Of a DNA stretch of 64,000 nt, positions 1 to 11,033 are shown piece after piece. Origin of the DNA: Monoplex corrugatus (taxonomy: Eukaryota; Mollusca; Gastropoda; Littorinimorpha; Ranellidae); NCBI GenBank assembly GCA_030674185.1, contig JAPXFY010000026.1, positions 58,937,465-59,001,464 on the forward strand, written 5' to 3'. How positions within the stretch are numbered: position 1 is the stretch's first letter; each line of letters begins with the position of its first letter. The notes under the pieces are model-generated. The model did no database searches and was not told the DNA's origin. It saw nothing but the letters and a program-made list of their open reading frames with translations. A program made the translations under genes and the position numbers.

Positions 1-432
1 TTTGCCACTATTTTTCTTGAAAGATGGTTGCCATGAATGGTCCGTATTCTTATTGCGTGACACATGGCCGGCCAGTGTATTTTAGTCTTCTCTTGTTGAT
101 GTCTGCTAGTAGTTTTCTTGTGGTATCGAGTTCTTCTAAGACACTTTCAGTAGTTCTTCTGTCTGTCCATTTGACACGTAGTAGTCTCCTATAAAACCAC
201 ATCTTTGCTGCCTCGATTCTTCTGCAATCAGTTTTTCTCAGTTTCCAGGCTTCGCAGCCATAAATCATGATTGACCAGATCAAACATTTCAGAAGTCTAA
301 CTTTCAGGCCATTTGGTATGAGTCTGTCTTTCCAGATGTTGTTGAGTTGGACATTTTCTGCTTTGCCATTCCAATTCTTACTTTGATGTGTACGTAGTAG
401 AGGAGGTTTTGTGTTTTTATTCTTGTCATTTC
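1..432 (-). pseudogene. RTE-type LINE reverse transcriptase, C-terminal fragment
   Basis: The minus strand encodes the post-RT C-terminal region of an RTE (BovB/CFDP2-like) non-LTR retrotransposon. Visible landmarks are YGCEAW, RIEAAKMWFYRRLLRVKW and a basic tail with RRLKYTG. The frame breaks near base 60, after which the adjacent frame carries similar basic sequence, and the fragment runs off the left edge of the window. It ends about 35 bases before a splice acceptor, so it lies in the intron upstream of the GPCR exon. No catalytic RT motif is present. Its sequence differs from the other RTE C-termini here (RVPWTAKK type), so it is a separate subfamily. Confidence 0.8.
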
Positions 433-468
433 TAATATTAATTCTAAATTCAATCATGTTTTTAACAG

Positions 469-757
469 ACACATGGCAGCCATCATCGTCTTCACCTTCT
501 CTACATGTCTGTCCTGTCTGTGTGTGTACGGCCTAAAGTTCGATGTCATCACTGCAGCTAACCCAGAGACCAACACCACCATTTTCATGCCGGTGTTGAC
601 CAAATATTACCTGGACAACAGAGACGGAATCGAGTTTCTGTTTCACGTGTTCACCATTATCATTCCCACCGTCGCGTGTGTTGGTGTCATCATTACCACT
701 TCCGCTATCGCCGTGCGCATGCGCATTGTTGCTGTTTGGCGCCAGGAAAGTGCTCAT
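469..757 (+). CDS. Rhodopsin-class GPCR, internal exon covering TM4 to TM5
   Basis: This exon of a class A GPCR lies between a good acceptor (TTTTTAACAG, AG at 467-468) and a strong donor (GTAAGTG at 758). It starts with the third base of a split codon and ends in phase 0. The peptide opens with a hydrophobic helix (MAAIIVFTFSTCLSCLCVYG, TM4). A polar extracellular loop 2 follows with an N-glycosylation site (NTT), then TM5 (IEFLFHVFTIIIPTVACVGV) including the usual proline, and the start of intracellular loop 3 (RIVAVWRQESAH). The next exon (15793) resumes in phase 0 with loop 3, TM6 and TM7. Earlier exons lie left of the window. It looks like a peptide-receptor-type GPCR (FMRFamide-like or similar); the ligand cannot be named. 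Transmembrane order and splice phases agree well. Confidence 0.85.
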
Positions 758-1204
758 GTAAGTGAAAAACATAATTCTACCAATTTGATATCTGATTTTT
801 TTCTCTCTCCATCTGCATGTCTCAGTCTCTGTCTGTCTCTAACTGTGTAGATTTTGTAAAAGAGTTTGGCGCAATTAAATCATAATTTCCTACCCTCTAA
901 CTTCAAATGCCATATTTCAATGGCAGATCACGATGTGCAAGTACAAATATTTCAGTCTCAACATTGCAGTCAGTTAAACACGAAATTCCCTATCTATCTG
1001 TCTTAGGCCCTGCACTGTTTTCAGTACCTAACAGCAATCTTCTATTTTATATTAAAGTCCAAAAAGAACTGTTTGCTGATGAGACAACAATACATATACA
1101 CACCACTAGCATAAATGGACCAACACAAACACACCAAGACATTTTGCTTTCGTAAAATGAACAGAACAAACCGTATGTCTTTTCATCCACTGTAATACCA
1201 CCAC

Positions 1205-1211
1205 CACCCCA

Positions 1212-1262
<51 letters not shown>
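1205..1262. repeat. (CT)n(TA)n compound microsatellite
   Basis: A run of CT dinucleotides passes directly into TA dinucleotides, just before the 3' tail of the adjacent minus-strand CR1-like LINE. It is probably the simple-repeat tail of that insertion. The 850-1200 stretch before it holds nothing I recognise. Confidence 0.9.
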
Positions 1263-1263
<1 letters not shown>

Positions 1264-1289
1264 CAAAGCATGATATGAATATAATAACA

Positions 1290-2471
1290 ATAAAAATTAC
1301 AATATTTATATGGCGCAAAATCTTGATAAAAATCAAATCTAAGCGCTGAACATACACATACGCATGCATGGACACATGCACACACGCACACGCATATATA
1401 CACATGGCTATAAATGGGGAAAAAAAAGAAAAGCAATGGAAAATTATATATAAGTGTACTCAAAGTAGAAAAAAAAATCAATAGAAAACATATATAATTA
1501 TATACAAAATATATTACAATGTGATTCCACACCGAGTGGAGACAGGCTGCAGAGGGGGATGAGTGAGGTCAGGATTTTATGCAGAGGAGAAAAGGTGAGT
1601 TTTGAGAGCGGACTTGAAGGAGACAAAAGTAGGTTGCTGATGGACTGAGAGAGGAAGTTTGTTTCAGGAGAGTGGACCAGAAACAGAGAAGGCTCGTGGA
1701 CCATAGGTATTGAGTTTAGTGCGAGGAAAGCGAAAAGTCAGAGGATCGGAGGCAGAGCGGAGGGTACGTGAGGGAACATAGATCTCAAGTAGGCTTGACA
1801 GGTAATCGGGGGCTGCGTTATTGAGGCTTTTGTAGCATATGGTGTCTAGTTTGTACTGTATGAGTTTTGATACAGGGAGCCAGTGAAGTTGTGCCAGGAG
1901 AGGAGATATGTGGTCAGCTTTTTTCTTTTTGAGTACAAGGCGTGCAGCATTGTTTTGAATGCGCTGTAGGATGTGAATGGTGGAGGCAGGAAGACCAGAC
2001 AGGAGTGAATTGCAATAGTCAATGCGAGACATTATGAAGGAGAGAACGAGTTTTGCAGTTGTTTCGACAGAGAGATACTTCCTGATCAGGCTTATACGAT
2101 GGAGGTGATAGTAGCAAGATCTGACAGTTTGAGAAACAAAGTTGTTCATGGAGAGGGTAGAGTCAATGCAGACACCAAGGTTTTTAGCTGAATCAGAAAT
2201 TGGGACTGATGTGTTACATAATGGGAGAGAAAGAGGAGGCAGCTGGGAAAGTTTCTGACAGGTGCCAATGAGGATAGCTTCTGTCTTGTCGTCGTTAAGC
2301 TGAAGTTTATTGTATGTCATCCAGTTCTTAATGTCAGAGTAACACTCAGTGGTGCGAGTCAAGAGGCGCTGTATATTGTCAGGTCAGTCACTGTCTTGAA
2401 GTTGGGTGTCATCAGCATAGAAGTGGTGTTTTATAGAGTGGAAGTTGATGATGGTGGACAGGGAGGTGTAA
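1290..2471 (-). mobile_element. CR1-like LINE (family A), 5'-truncated, RT C-terminal half plus 3' UTR
   Basis: On the minus strand, from high to low coordinate, this reads from the RT FADD region (FYADDTQLQDSD near 2400) through [56 protein letters not shown] and LHWLPVSK to the SVSGPLS region, where a tryptophan codon has become a stop near 1667. The 3' UTR follows with a CA/GT-type microsatellite, then the family 3' end with the GGCGCAAAATCTTGAT motif near 1312. The same RT and 3' end recur at 6235-6930 and 48359-50055. The element is 5'-truncated within RT and cannot be active. Confidence 0.88.
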
Positions 2472-2478
2472 ACACATA

Positions 2479-2552
<74 letters not shown>
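2472..2552. repeat. ACATA/TA/TG compound microsatellite
   Basis: ACATA-type and TA dinucleotides pass into a pure TG run of about 20 units at the 5' truncation end of the neighbouring CR1-like fragment. It lies between that LINE and the 45-bp minisatellite. Confidence 0.9.
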
Positions 2553-2554
<2 letters not shown>

Positions 2555-2658
2555 AATGATAACAGGACTGACAAGACAAAAATACAAAAACAAAGACAAA
2601 ATTTTCCTAAAAAAAAAACTCCACATCACCAGAATCAACGTACAGAAAACATTGTAAC

Positions 2659-3558
2659 GTAAAGTTGTAGAAGTGACAACAGATTCTGTCATCTGATCCG
2701 TAAAGTTGTAGAAGTGACAACATATGTCTGTTCATCCTGATCCCGTAAAGTTGTAGAAGTGACAACATATGTCTGTTCATCCTGATCCCGTAAAGTTGTA
2801 GAAGTGACAACAGATGTCTGTTCATCCTGATCCCGTAAAGTTGTAGAAGTGACAATGATGTCTGTTCATCCTGATCCCGTAAAGTTGTAGAAGTGACAAC
2901 AGATGTTGTGATCCTAATTCCTGATCCCGTAAAGTTGTAGAAGTAACAACATATGTTTGTTCATCCTGATCCCGTAAAGTTGTAGAAGTGACAAGTGATG
3001 TCTGTTCATCCTGATCCCGTAAAGTTGTAGAAGTGACAACATATGTCTGTTCATCCTGATCCCGTAAAGTTGTAGAAGTGACAACAGATGTCTGTTCATC
3101 CTGATCCCGTAAAGTTGTAGAAGTGACAACATATGTCTGTTCATCCTGATCCCGTAAAGTTGTAGAAGTAACAAGTGATGTCTGTTCATCCTGATCCCGT
3201 AAAGTTGTAGAAGTAACAAGTGATGTCTGTTCATCCTGATCCCGTAAAGTTGTAGAAGTAACAAGTGATGTCTGTTCATCCTGATCCCGTAAAGTTGTAG
3301 AAGTGACAACATATGTCTGTTCATCCTGATCCCGTAAAGTTGTAGAAGTAACAAGTGATGTCTGTTCATCCTGATCCCGTAAAGTTGTAGAAGTAACAAC
3401 AGATGTCTGTTCATCCTGATCCCGTAAAGTTGTAGAAGTAACAAGTGATGTCTGTTCATCCTGATCCCGTAAAGTTGTAGAAGTAACAAGTGATGTCTGT
3501 TCATCCTGATCCCGTAAAGTTGTAGAAGTAACAAGTGATGTCTGTTCATCCTGATCCC
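2659..3558. repeat. 45-bp minisatellite, about 20 units
   Basis: The unit begins CGTAAAGTTGTAGAAGTGAC and ends TCTGTTCATCCTGATCC. Main variants differ at ACAACATATG, ACAACAGATG and ACAAGTGATG. Because 45 is divisible by 3, the antisense strand stays open for over 220 codons as a 15-residue repeat. That ORF has no start context, and the variation is spread over all codon positions, so I treat it as non-coding. One unit near 2850 is shorter. The 3559-3811 stretch after it holds nothing recognisable. Confidence 0.95.
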
Positions 3559-3811
3559 ATCACATTGTAATCCTGAGCACACACAGAATGAATTCTATAC
3601 AGTCCATCATGAAAAGCATCCATCTATTTGATGTTACATTTCAGAAAAATATTTTTCCACCTTTATAGCCATAGACTGTTGAGCACTGCATCAACCCTGT
3701 GGAATCTACTCCTGGCTTTGTTTGTACTGGTTCACCGTCACACTCAGAGTCTGTGTCTCCAACTATCGTACTGGCTCTTTGTTTCTTGTATGGTACCTAG
3801 CTTACTGTCAA

Positions 3812-4285
3812 CACACAAAGTCAGGACAAAATTGAGGCAACTGAAATTTGGTTTCTAAGAAAAATATTGAGAGTTCCGTGGACAGCAAAGAAAACAAACG
3901 AGACTGTCTTGATGGGAGCAGACACAAGAGGATCAGTAATAAAGAAGGTTAAGAAAGGAAGAAAGCAACATATATAGGACAGTTTATGAGGAAAGGGGAA
4001 TTAGAGCACCTCGTCACAACAGGAAAGCTGGAGGGAAAGAGAACACCAGGTAGACCCAGGGAGAAAAAATACTGGACGGACTTGCAGGGTGGCTGAGGAC
4101 AGAGAGGGTGGGAGATGTATTTGCGGCGACAAGGGATAGATTCATATGGAGGGCCATGATCGCCAACGCCATGTGGCAGGGCATATGATGATGATGATGA
4201 TGATGCTGCTATGATGATGATGATGATGCTATGATGATGATGATGATGATGATGCTGCTGCTATGATGATGATGATGATGATGCT

Positions 4286-4317
<32 letters not shown>

Positions 4318-4318
4318 A
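3812..4318 (+). mobile_element. RTE-type LINE, 5'-truncated 3' end (copy A) with (ATG)n tail
   Basis: The C-terminal RTE reading starts at the KIEATEMWFLRRMLRVPWT region and continues through IRKIRKRQATFIGHF, EHLVTTGKLEGKR, GRPREK and the terminal ANAMRQG segment, ending at GGCAGGGCAT and a long, interrupted ATGATG tail (4186-4318). Several frameshifts and changes at the stop position make it more decayed than the other copies. It belongs to the same subfamily as the copies at 4994, 8185, 12605, 13382 and 17545. Confidence 0.85.
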
Positions 4319-4399
4319 GCAAGCTTGGTCAGAAGGCGTCTACTGGCCGTACCACTGACTTCGGTCTTGTCGTGTTTTCTGTATTGGTTAGCCCCACCC

Positions 4400-5545
4400 T
4401 TAGCTCATGGACAAAAGACCTGCCTTGTGACAGTAGGGGCATTGAGACATTTTAGGCGGCCATTGTCTGCTGCTGGCTCCGTCATGGAACAGACAGGTTT
4501 TTGTTTTGTTTTCCAAAACAAATGTGACTGCCCGCGTTCAAGCAAGCAGGAACCAGAGAGAAAAAAAAAGACACGAAGAAAAGAAAACAATCAGAACGCT
4601 TATTTAATACAGTACAGTCTATTGTCTGCGTATATTTTCTCTTATGCATGATTCAATAGTACGATACTTTACATTAAAAAAAACCCAACTACTCTTAGCA
4701 AGCGCATCATAGTTTTGTCTTGGCACTGGCCCCTCTTCAAAATTTATATGGCATGACCACTTTTCAAATTGCAGAATTCATCTCACTTCCCCTCTGACAT
4801 CATATTCACTCACAAACACATTATGATGTCATTTTAGTCATTTTAGTCATTTTCTTCCACTTGACGAAGCAGCAGGGAAGTTTCAGATGTTTTTTTTTTT
4901 CTCTAAATTTTTTCATTTGGTGTTTGTTCGTTTATGATCTTACGTCTACCCTTGACAAAGGCCAGTTGACCGAAAATATTCACCTGTCTTGTCTCATCAT
5001 CATCATCAAGTGCCTTGCCACATGGCGTTGGCGATTATGGCCTTCCATTTGTTTCTGTCTCTTGTTGCCTCGAGCACCTCCTCCACCCTCTTTGTCTTTA
5101 GCCACTCTGCAAGTCCGTCCAGTATCTTCTCCCTGGGTCTACCTGGTGCTCTCTTTCCCTCCAGCTTTCCTGTTGTGACCAGGTGCTCCAATTCCCCTTT
5201 CCTCATAAAATGGCCTATAAATGTTGCCTGTCTTTTCCTAATCTTCCTTATGAATGATCTTCTTGTGTCTGCCTCCTTCAAGATTTTCTATGAAGAATGT
5301 TGACAGTTCCATGTTTTCTTTGCTGTCCATGGAACTCTCAACATTCTTCTTAGAAACCACATCTCGGCCGCCTCAATCTTGTTCTGGCTTTGCTTGCTGA
5401 CTGTCCACGCCTCACAACCGTACAACAGTATTGGTTCTATATGACATTGAAGAACTCTCTTCCTGGTGTTAATTGATAGGTGTTTGTCTGTCTTGTCCGG
5501 TTGTATTAAATACGTGTTCCGATTCTTTTTTCGTGGTTTTTTTGT
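4400..5545 (+). repeat. GGCC-hairpin repeat family member, split by an RTE insertion
   Basis: A member of a repeat family also found at 11314-11660, 17239-17353 and 25680-26345. The conserved parts are GACGAAGCAGCAGGGAAGTT (4863), CTTGACAAAGGCCAGTTG followed by ACCGAAAAT (4952-4975), CTGTCTTGTC (4984) and, after the insertion, GGTTGTATTAAATACG (5500) and a T-rich end. Sequence at 4540-4620 resembles the opposite-orientation arm (AGGAACCAGA, then A-rich, then a terminal segment similar to CGCTTATTTAATACA), so the whole may be an eroded foldback. It has no coding content; relation to Penelope-like terminal repeats is possible but unproven. Confidence 0.55.
4994..5487 (-). mobile_element. RTE-type LINE, 5'-truncated copy B with 10-bp target duplication
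   Basis: A minus-strand RTE C-terminus (YGCEAWTVSKQSQNKIEAAE region, IRKIRKRQATFIGHFMRKG, EGKRAPGRPREKILDGLAEW, WKAIIANAMWQGT) ends in (ATC)n at its low-coordinate side. The direct repeat CTGTCTTGTC at 4984-4993 and 5488-5497 flanks it as a target-site duplication, and the host repeat reads continuously once one copy is removed. A few frameshifts are present around 5280-5310. At 494 bp it has the usual size for this severely 5'-truncated subfamily. Confidence 0.9.
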
Positions 5546-5930
5546 TTGTTTGTTAATTTGTTTTGTTTTGTTTTGTTTTGTTTTTGTGTTGTATTATTTT
5601 GGGCGTAGTATTACCAGACGCCACCTCACCCCGTACTGACAGTAACCGCCACCTGGTGATTCAGGTTTGCCTATTCGTCCAGCCACACCTGTCTTTCATT
5701 TAGCAGCTAACTTTCATATCTGAAGGCCATACGCCAAATGCGACATGCCATCCGCTGTGTTAGTGATGATCGTTCCACCCCAAGCTGGACTGGCCTTTCC
5801 CAGTCTGCTAGCGGCAATACTTTCAATCCACTTGCTAGTCTCCACACTTTGAGTTTCAGTTTCTCAAGATGACGTGTCTGCGCTCGGAATGAAATCTATA
5901 ATTATGCAGTATCGTCACACGTACCGTGGG
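5546..5930. other. Intronic sequence, mostly unrecognised, with a short SINE-like D fragment
   Basis: 5546-5850 holds nothing I can name. Around 5850-5890 lies a 5' fragment of the dispersed repeat called SINE-like D here: CAGTTTCTCAAGATGACGTG followed by CGCTCGGAATGAA. Fuller copies are at 13140, 25425, 26455, 32645 and 35795. Confidence 0.6.
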
Positions 5931-5967
<37 letters not shown>

Positions 5968-6232
5968 GAATAATAATAATAATAATATATTTTATTTATA
6001 TAGCGCAAAATCTTGATAAAATCAAATCTAAGCGCTGAGCGTATACATGCATACATACCTACATACATATGAGTGTATACATGCATACATACATGCATAC
6101 ATACTTACATACATAAATCTAAGCTGAGCGTATACATGCATACATACATACATACATAAATCTAAGCGTATACATACATACATACATACATACATACATA
6201 CATACATACGTACGCACATGCATACATAATAA
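5931..6232 (-). repeat. (ATA)n, solo CR1-like 3' tail and (TACA)n-type tetranucleotides
   Basis: An ATA run (5931-5990) abuts the CR1-like family A 3' end (AGCGCAAAATCTTGATAAAA at 6003, minus strand). A long series of TACATACA/TGCATACA tetranucleotides follows to about 6230. The tail carries no ORF remnant, so it is either an extremely truncated insertion or the tail of an element whose body was replaced by repeat expansion. Confidence 0.75.
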
Positions 6233-6234
6233 TT

Positions 6235-6318
6235 ACAATATTTATATAGCGCAAAATCTCGACAAAATCAAATCCAAGCGCCGAAAAGACACACACGCAC
6301 ACACGCACGAACGCACAC

Positions 6319-6407
<89 letters not shown>

Positions 6408-6930
6408 TGGCCACAAATGGGGAGAAAGAATAAAAGCAATAAAAGCAAGAATAAAACCAATGGAAAACCACAGAGAGCACATCATATACAATTATATATT
6501 AAAACAAAGTGATTCCCCTCCGAGCGGAGACAGGCTGCAGAGGGAGTTGAGTGAGGTTAGGATTTTATGCAGAGGAGAAAAGGTGAGTTTTGAGAGCGGA
6601 CTTGAAGGAGGCAAAAGTAGGTTGCTGACGGACTGAGAGAGGAAGTTTGTTCCAGAAGAGTGGACCAGAAACAGAGAAGGCCCGTGGACCATAGGTATTG
6701 AGCTTAGTGCGTGGAAAGCGAAAAGTCAGAGGATCGGAGGCAGAGCGGAGGGTACGTGAGAGAACATAGATCTCAAGTAGGCTTGACAGGTAATCGGGGG
6801 CTGCGTTATTGAGGCTTTTGTAGCACATGGTGTCTAGTTTGTACTGTATGCGCTTTGATACAGGGAGCCAGTGAAGTTGTGCCAGGAGAGGAGATATGTG
6901 GTCATATGAGGAGATATGTGGGATGGTGAT
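6235..6930 (-). mobile_element. CR1-like LINE (family A), 5'-truncated, with expanded (CA)n in its 3' UTR
   Basis: The minus strand reads the C-terminal part of the CR1-like RT from [20 protein letters not shown] to [13 protein letters not shown] and a stop at about 6565, with that terminal frame intact. The 3' UTR contains a CA/GT microsatellite of more than 100 bp (6288-6404), then the family 3' end at 6240-6280. In the related copies at 1290 and 49890 the same UTR position is also occupied by a GT/CA tract. The 5' end is truncated at about 6905-6930. Confidence 0.9.
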
Positions 6931-7750
6931 CATGCACAAACTTGAATTAATTAATTAATTTAAAACCCGTTAACTGCCCGCTACGAGTAACGCTCATACC
7001 TATTTCCGGTATTCTGTGAGCCTACATACGAACGCATCTCGTACCTTTTTGGTCATCGGATTTTGATGGTCTGCAAATGGAGGTAACACTGATAATGGTT
7101 CCTGGCCATTGTAGACACAGTAAAGACACAGTTATAGCCCTTTGATTAGTCAGGCGACCACAGTAAATGGCTGAGCAGTAGACAGAAAAGTGAACCTACT
7201 GAAAAAGCTAGATTTTATCAAGTTTACATCTGGACTGTGGTACCCCCAGGTATGCATGGAGTACTGCACAGAAAAACATTTACTGGCTGTTATGTGAATT
7301 CCAGATGTTTGTCCTGTTCTTCACTAAACAACTGCACCAATTTCCAGTGTTTTCTGTTGTTTTATGTGCTGTAAAGACTGTGTTTATGTTCCGAATTTGT
7401 CATTTTTTGTACAAAATGTACATTATATCCACCTCTCCCATAATGCTTACCAACAAAATCAAGTTCTACTTACACCACATCATAGCCAGGGGTATAACCA
7501 AAAAACATGCAAAACATGTTAGAGATATCTCAATAAATGGCTGAATACTGGACAGTTTAGTGAACCAACCATACAATGCAGACATTTGCTCTGGCACACA
7601 GCAATGCAAAAAAGGCTTTATACCGTGGCAGTGAAGGGATTTAAGCCTGCTTATAAACCCATGGGCTGGCCAGGTCCTGAGGTCCTACCTCGCATCTTCA
7701 TTTTTTATCAGCATTGTATGTGTCCACAAACAAGCAATAAAATCCTATCC
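6931..7750. other. Intronic sequence without identified genes
   Basis: No ORF or known element is seen. A stretch near 7166 (AAATGGCTGAGCAGTAGACA and onward) recurs in diverged form near 7535 (AAATGGCTGAATACTGGACA), about 370 bp apart, suggesting an old duplication or an unrecognised repeat. Sequence at 7650-7700 (GGGCTGGCCAGGTCCTGAGG) resembles the 3' part of SINE-like D. Confidence 0.5.
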
Positions 7751-7943
7751 TTAACCCTTTGACTCCTGCAGCCTGTCCAACAGCATCCTTCTTTGTCAAC
7801 CATGCTGGAAGAGCAAAAACTTAACCCTTTGACTCCCTCACCCTATCCACCAGCTTCCTGCAGGAAGCTGGTGGATAGGGTGAGGGAGTCAAAGGGTTAA
7901 GTTTTTGCAGTTGGTAGATAGGGTGCAGGTGGCAAAGGGTTAA
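7751..7943. mobile_element. TTAA-bounded foldback element with a 96-bp perfect palindrome
   Basis: The outer TTAACCCTTTG at 7751 faces an inverted CAAAGGGTTAA ending at 7943. An inner pair occurs at 7821 and 7900. 7813-7908 is a perfect 48+48 bp palindrome centred on TGCA with no spacer. TTAA termini followed by CCCTTTG recall piggyBac-type non-autonomous elements (TTAA target duplication). It has no coding content. An inverted-duplication assembly artefact is possible but less likely, given the separate diverged outer arms. Confidence 0.6.
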
Positions 7944-8184
7944 GCTTAACCAGCTTAGTGTATGTCGACAGCATATTTTCCGGTCAGACTGCAGACTACA
8001 ATGCAATAAAGGACGACGCATACACAAACAAACTGACAGGACATGTTCTCTTGACTTGTTACAGAAATATTCCCCATAAATGTCTCACAAAACTACGAAA
8101 AATCAACATGCCAGCATTAGTAATGAATATTTATAAATTCAGTCATCAATCCCCTCATGCAAAATATCAGCAAATGGCACAACC

Positions 8185-8801
8185 TTGACACAGGTTAATA
8201 AGTTCAAATACCTGGGAACGGTCATTTCATCAGACGGCAGATGCACATCGGAAATAGCTGGCAGAATCGGCCAAGCCAAAACAGCATTCAACAAGATGAC
8301 AAGCATTCTTACCAACAAATGCCTATCAATTAACATCAGAAAGAGAGTCCTTGAATGTTATATAGAACCAATACTGTTGTAAGGATGCGAGGCGTGGACA
8401 GTCAGCAAGCAAAGCCAGAGCAAGATTGAGGCAGCCGAGATGTGGTTTCTCAGAAGAATGTTGAGAGTTCCATGGACAGCAAAGAAACAAAACCAGACAG
8501 TCTTGATGGAAGCAGACACAAGTAGATCATTCATAAGGAAGATTAGGAAAAGACAAGCAACATTTATAGGCCATTTTATGAGGAAGGGAGATTTGGAGCA
8601 CCTGGTCACAACGGGAAAGCTGGAGGGAAAGAGAGCACCAGGTAGACCCAGGGAGAGAATGCTGGACGGACTTGCAGAGTTGCTGGGGATGAGGAGGGTG
8701 GGGGAGATGCTAGGGGCAACGAGAGATAGAGATGGTTGGAAGTCCATGGTCGCCAACGCCATGCGGCAGGGCACCTGATGATGATGATGATGATGATGAT
8801 A

Positions 8802-8843
<42 letters not shown>
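8185..8843 (+). mobile_element. RTE-type LINE, 5'-truncated copy C with (TGA)n tail
   Basis: Longest of the closely related RTE C-terminal copies. It reads NKFKYLGTVISSDGRCTSEI, IGQAKTAFNKMTSILTNKC, then a nonsense codon in place of the tyrosine of YGCEAW (8380-8382), then QSKIEAAEMWFLRRMLRVPW, IRKIRKRQATFIGHF, EGKRAPGRPRERMLDGLAEL and ANAMRQGT. The stop codon at 8776 is the first TGA of the TGATGA microsatellite tail (to 8843). No RT catalytic block is included. Confidence 0.9.
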
Positions 8844-8845
<2 letters not shown>

Positions 8846-9294
8846 TACTCTGGTCCATTTTTTAACTCACTCTCTGATTCCTTAAAAACAGACTTGACAA
8901 TGGAGATTTCAAGAATCATAACTATTCCAACCTCATCCACAAGTGAACTTGAAATGATTATTTTTGACATATCAACGCACGCATTCAAAACCAACTTAGT
9001 CTACTCGGTAAAATTATTGTTACTACCGTAATTATTATTCATGTCCTCGTTACTCTTGCTAATATCATACTCAATAACAGCAATAGCAGTAGTTGTATTA
9101 GTTCCAGTGTCGTAATAACAACAGTAATAACAGTACGTGTACATGTAGTATTGATGTTGCTTCTGCTTTCTTGTTGTTCGATCGACATTATCTCTTCCTC
9201 GTCTTCCATTTCTGTGTTTCTTATTCATTCATTTTCATATCATTCTCTTTCGTTAAAATCTCACTGAATTCAAATTCATTTGTTTTTCTTCTCT
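8844..9294. other. Intronic sequence without identified features
   Basis: No gene or known repeat is recognised. The sequence is AT-rich, with loose AATA/AGTA-type runs around 9020-9140. Confidence 0.5.
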
Positions 9295-10470
9295 TGTTGG
9301 TGTTACTGATGATGTGAATGATATTATTGTATCTTTGATGTTGGTGTTACTAGATGATGTTAATGATGTTATTGTATCTTTGATGTTGTTGTTACTAGAT
9401 GATGTTAAGATATTATTGTATCTTTGATGTTGGTGTTACTAGATGATGTAAATGATATTATTGTATCTTTAATGTTGGTGTTACTAGATGATGTTAATGA
9501 TATTATTGTATTTTTGATGTTGGTGTTAGTAGATGATGTTAATGTTAATGATATTATTGTATCTTTGATGTTGGTGTTACTAGATGATGTGAATGATATT
9601 ATTGTATCTTTGATGTTGGTGTTACTGATGATGTAAATGATATTATTGTATCTTTGATGTTGGTGTTACAAGATGATGTAAATGATATTATTGTATTTTT
9701 GATGTTGGTGTTAGTAGATGATGTTAATGTTGTTATTGTATCTTTGATGTTGGTGTTACTAGATGATGTTAATGATGTTATTGTATCTTTGATGTTGGTG
9801 TTACTAGATGATGTTAATGATATTATTGTATTTTTGATGTTGGTGTTAGTAGATGATGTTAATGTTAATGATATTATTGTATCTTTGATGTTGGTGTTAC
9901 TGATGATGTAAATGATATTATTGTATCTTTGATGTTGGTGTTACTGATGATGTTAATGATGTTATTGTATCTTTGATGTTGGTGTTACTGATGATGTTAA
10001 TGATATTATTGTATCTTTGATGTTGGTGTTACTGATGATGTTAATGTTAATGATATTATTGTATCTTTGATGTTGGTGTTACTGATGATGTTAATGATAT
10101 TATTGTATCTTTGATGTTGGTGTTACTGATGATGTTAATGTTAATGATATTATTGTATCTTTGATGTTGGTGTTACTGATGATGTTAATGTTAATGTTAT
10201 TATTGTATCTTTGATGTTGGTGTTACTGATGATGTTAATGTTAATGTTATTATTGTATCTTTGATGTTGGTGTTACTGATGATGTAAATGATATTATTGT
10301 ATCTTTGATGTTGGTGTTACTGATGATGTTAATGATATTATTGTATCTTTGATGTTGGTGTTACTGATGATGTTAATGATGTTATTGTATCTTTGATGTT
10401 GGTGTTACTAGATGATGTTAATGATATTATTGTATTTTTGATGTTGGTGTTACAAGATGATGTAAATGAT
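9295..10470. repeat. 44-51-bp minisatellite, about 25 units
   Basis: The core unit is GATGTTGGTGTTACT, GATGATGTTAATG and ATATTATTGTATCTTT. Units vary by one base (TAGATG versus TGATG) and by an optional TTAATG hexamer, and these variants are interspersed. The right end runs without a gap into a minus-strand RTE RT fragment. The last part of that ORF (TIIIYIIL) resembles the RT sequence normally found after CGFVEGKGT, so the unit may have arisen from LINE sequence. Confidence 0.93.
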
Positions 10471-11033
10471 AATAGTTCCTTTCCCTTCCACAAATCCACA
10501 CTGTTCTTCTGCAATTTCTCTTCTGATTCTATTCCTTGTCCTCATCATGATTATTCTTAACAGGATTTTTGTTACATGACTCATCAAACTGATTGTGCGA
10601 TGGAGTTCGCATTCTATAGCCACTGTCTTCTTTGGAAGTGCAATGAAAATTGATTTTGACATATCTTTGGGGATTTTTCCAGTGTCGTAAATTTCATTTA
10701 GGAGGACTGTTATTCTTTCTATGCTAAATTCCTCCAGGGCTTCAATCATCTCTGTAGTAATGTTGTCTGGTCCTGGGGCTTTTCCTGGTTTCATCTTTTT
10801 CAATGCTGCTCTAACTTCATCTTTCATTATGAGTGGTCCTTCAAAGTTCTTATTTATAATGTGTTCTTCGTTTCTGTCATCCTCAAAAATGTCTTTAATG
10901 TGCTCTCCCCATCTATCTAATATTTTGTCCTCTTCCATGATGAGCAAGCCATCTTTCGATTTCAAGCACCCAGTTGATGTGCATGTATTTTTCCTGTGGA
11001 CAATTTCTTCAATTCGTCTGTACATACCCTAAA
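10450..11033 (-). pseudogene. RTE-type LINE reverse transcriptase, N-terminal RT fragment
   Basis: This minus-strand ORF is open for about 190 codons. It contains the linker (CTSTGCLKSKDG, RWGEHIKDIFEDD) and the first RT blocks: KMKPGKAPGPDNITTEMIEA, SKSIFIALPKK, ECELHRTISLMSHVTKILL and EEQCGFVEGKG. It is highly similar to the plus-strand element at the right edge of the window (63451-64000), so both belong to one RTE subfamily. It stops before the FADD motif at the junction with the 44-51-bp minisatellite and is 5'-truncated near 11033. 11040-11310 holds nothing recognised. Confidence 0.9.

Noticed and set aside
2914..3582. 222-codon minus-strand ORF of a 15-residue repeat
   Set aside because: It follows from a 45-bp tandem repeat without stops. 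Unit variation does not favour synonymous sites and no gene context exists.
8710..8994. Ser-rich ORF across the (TGA)n tail
   Set aside because: Antisense of the RTE tail microsatellite; no biological meaning.
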